Shown here: positions 62,388 through 64,000 of the stretch, piece by piece
Layout of the letters: every line of letters begins with the position of its first letter
Numbering within the stretch: the stretch's first letter is position 1
NCBI GenBank assembly: GCA_015059305.1
Contig: SVAQ01000003.1
Location: 62,001 to 126,000, forward strand
Length of the DNA: 64,000 nt
Direction: 5' to 3'
From: Bacillota bacterium
GTDB lineage: Bacteria; Bacillota_I; Bacilli_A; RF39; UBA660
Made by a program: the position numbers and the translations under genes
Notes under the pieces: generated by a model
What the model was told of the DNA's origin: nothing
What the model saw: the letters and a program-made list of their open reading frames with translations, nothing else
Database searches by the model: none

Positions 62388-64000
62388 TTACTGACAACCA
62401 TTGTTAACGTATGCTTCATATTTTGCCGCAGAGCGATTTGCTCTATTTGGGCAATTGGTATAACGATTAGCAGGAACTTCAAAATGAATGCAAAAATATT
62501 CTGCCATTTTCCAAGCGCTATTATTGCTTAATAAATAATTGTATACACCTTTATAGGAATTTTGTAATTCATAAATTAAATATGATAATTGACATTTAAC
62601 AGTAGAATACTCACTACCACAGTAATTTTTTAATTTTGTATATCTACCATTATGCCATTGACACAATCCGTAGCTAGTACCACTATCTCCAAGGGCAGTA
62701 GTTCTAAAATTACTTTCTGATTCCATATTTACCATTAATGCTGCTACTGCATTATTTGAAAAGCCACTTTGTCTTAAAGTTAAACAAACACTTTGTTTAT
62801 TACTGTTTCCTTCTTGATATCCAATTGTAACACTTGAAGATGGGCGCGGATTACTTGCACTTACATATTGTAATGGATCAACTCTTTGACCGCTTACACG
62901 GATTTCAAAATGTAAATGCGATCCAGTTGAACTACCACTTGATCCCATCATTCCTAATTTTTGACCTTGTTTAACAGTTGCTCCTTTAGTTACAACAATT
63001 GAGTCTTTATACATATGTGCATATACCGAAGAAGTTCCATCACCATGATCAATTATAACGTAGTTTCCATAGCCTCCACCACAACTGCTTCCATAAGATC
63101 CAACACTTGCGCAACCATCTGATACAGTTGTTACTGTTCCAGATTTAGTAGCTATTATAACATGTTGGTTTAATGCACCTGATATATCAATACCATAATG
63201 ATATCCACTAGATCCTTGAATGGTTCTAGGACCAAATTTACTTGATACGCTTGTTGTTGTAGGAGCACCACTATACACCCCATTACTTTCAGATGAACCA
63301 CCAATAGGCCACCAATAAGCACTACTATTTGAATAATTATATTTCATCGCGTAATCTTCTAAATTATAAATTTTCAAATCACTATAACCATCAGTTGAAG
63401 GCACAATCTTATCATACGATTTATTTTTACTAGCCTGATTTACCCAGTATTTTACAACGTCTTGGTTATATTTAACATTACCATAGTTATATTTTTCTAA
63501 TAGCGTATTTAAACTTTTTGGAGTTACTATTTCGTACCTAGTATCATTATAGGCTTTAAATATAATAGTTTGATCAGCTAAAGGTAAAGGATCCATTGAT
63601 GTAATTACTTCACCTTGAACAAGATCAGCATAAGCTTTAGATACATAAGTAGTAGCACCATTATTTTTTAAAATTATACAACCATTGTCTACATCACAAT
63701 ACGGAGCTCCACCCGAACCACTTTGAATAGTTATTTCTTTTGTTTGATAATCGTAACCACCAATATTAAAAATTAATGCCTTCGCTGAAACCATAAAAGC
63801 TTTATAGGCTTCTAATTTCTCCTCGTCACTCAAATCTTTTACATTATCATATAATTCTGCGTAGGCCATACCAGCTAAGAAATCAGCTAATAACAATCTA
63901 TCAAAGTTTACTAATTCGCTAGCATTAGTATATGAATTTGTTAAATTAACCATTGTTTGAGAAAAATCATATGTTGGATCAATAAATGAACTATCTGACT
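62388..64000 (-). CDS. Bifunctional peptidoglycan hydrolase (M23 endopeptidase plus phage-type lysozyme), 5' end cut
   Basis: The frame stays open from the ATG at 63951-63953 to the window edge (SFIDPTYDFSQT precedes it), so the true start is probably outside. Visible: an unassigned helical domain (first 220 residues), an M23 domain with metal ligands in GYHYGIDISGALNQ and GSHLHFEIRVSG and with a Cys-rich loop, then a phage-tail-type lysozyme domain (from NKQSVCLTLRQSGFSNNAVAALMVNMESES, with SYGLCQWHNGRY) to the end. This domain pairing is typical of conjugative T4SS wall hydrolases (VirB1/CwlT analogues). It opens the wall for the channel. Confidence 0.9.
   Translation of the reverse strand, partial: SDSSFIDPTYDFSQTMVNLTNSYTNASELVNFDRLLLADFLAGMAYAELYDNVKDLSDEEKLEAYKAFMVSAKALIFNIGGYDYQTKEITIQSGSGGAPYCDVDNGCIILKNNGATTYVSKAYADLVQGEVITSMDPLPLADQTIIFKAYNDTRYEIVTPKSLNTLLEKYNYGNVKYNQDVVKYWVNQASKNKSYDKIVPSTDGYSDLKIYNLEDYAMKYNYSNSSAYWWPIGGSSESNGVYSGAPTTTSVSSKFGPRTIQGSSGYHYGIDISGALNQHVIIATKSGTVTTVSDGCASVGSYGSSCGGGYGNYVIIDHGDGTSSVYAHMYKDSIVVTKGATVKQGQKLGMMGSSGSSTGSHLHFEIRVSGQRVDPLQYVSASNPRPSSSVTIGYQEGNSNKQSVCLTLRQSGFSNNAVAALMVNMESESNFRTTALGDSGTSYGLCQWHNGRYTKLKNYCGSEYSTVKCQLSYLIYELQNSYKGVYNYLLSNNSAWKMAEYFCIHFEVPANRYTNCPNRANRSAAKYEAYVNNGCQ

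Noticed and set aside
1..64000. Reassigned UGA (mycoplasma code 4)
   Set aside because: UGA acts as the stop of ku, the MBL-fold gene (ATGA overlap) and the gene at 23181, so the standard bacterial code applies.
1..64000. CRISPR arrays, prophage structural genes and integrases
   Set aside because: No regularly spaced direct repeats and no capsid, tail, integrase or transposase frames were found.

Overview
The window is chromosomal DNA from a low-GC Gram-positive bacterium (Bacillota, most likely class Bacilli, of the gut-dwelling RF39/Erysipelotrichales/Mollicutes-related kind). Evidence: strong AT bias, GGAGG-type ribosome binding sites, valine and leucine T-box riboswitches, a SufCDSU cluster, lipoteichoic-acid-synthase and LytR-CpsA-Psr genes, lipobox proteins and a Cse60-like sporulation-associated protein. 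UGA is a normal stop codon (for example at the ends of ku, the metallo-beta-lactamase-fold gene and the gene at 23.2 kb), so this is not a code-4 mycoplasma. MraY, two MurE-like ligases, FemX and UppP show that it makes a peptidoglycan wall. No sortase motif (LPXTG) is seen; several exported proteins instead carry a C-terminal membrane anchor.

Layout. 0-8.3 kb: end of an M29 aminopeptidase, then a two-gene surface unit in which a secreted dockerin-bearing peptidoglycan hydrolase lies 11 bp upstream of a membrane-anchored cohesin protein; then a ZIP metal transporter, PgeF, a membrane-anchored thermonuclease and small hypotheticals. 8.3-14.8 kb: HD-domain gene plus valS under a valine T-box, and sufC-D-S-U without sufB. 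15-20 kb: envelope operon with an LTA-synthase-like enzyme, a small membrane protein and an LCP ligase; tRNA-Gly(GCC). 20-23 kb: GNAT protein, a Ku plus ligase NHEJ pair and a transglutaminase-like protein. 23-31 kb: small membrane proteins and lipoproteins, uppP, YtxH/DUF948-like proteins, trmB, and a cse60 locus with antisense organisation. 31-43 kb: RluA-type synthase, leuS under a leucine T-box, a large anchored protein, GH31 glycosidase, trpS, FemX, mraY. 43.7-50.5 kb: tandem murE paralogues, then a four-gene lipid cassette (E2-like acyltransferase fold, acyl-CoA ligase, two PlsC), and tRNA-Gly(TCC). 50.6-58.9 kb: mixed accessory genes (beta-solenoid-like surface protein, possible ADP-ribosyltransferase-fold protein, tocopherol-cyclase-like protein, patatin, [FeFe] hydrogenase, M3-like peptidase, TVP38 and rhodanese). 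58.9-64 kb: part of a type IV secretion/conjugation module (VirD4-type coupling ATPase, membrane protein with an NTF2-like-looking domain, M23 plus lysozyme hydrolase) that continues past the right edge.

The most unusual points are the adjacent cohesin/dockerin genes joined to cell-wall hydrolysis, the lipid cassette whose E2-fold member has Glu in place of its catalytic His, the sufB-less Suf cluster with a shortened SufD, the paired MurE ligases with different specificity motifs, and a hairpin that would bury the rhodanese ribosome binding site. No insertion sequence, prophage or CRISPR array is visible. No gene-free stretch exceeds 300 bp; the longest (11571-11809, 34864-35096) are T-box leaders.
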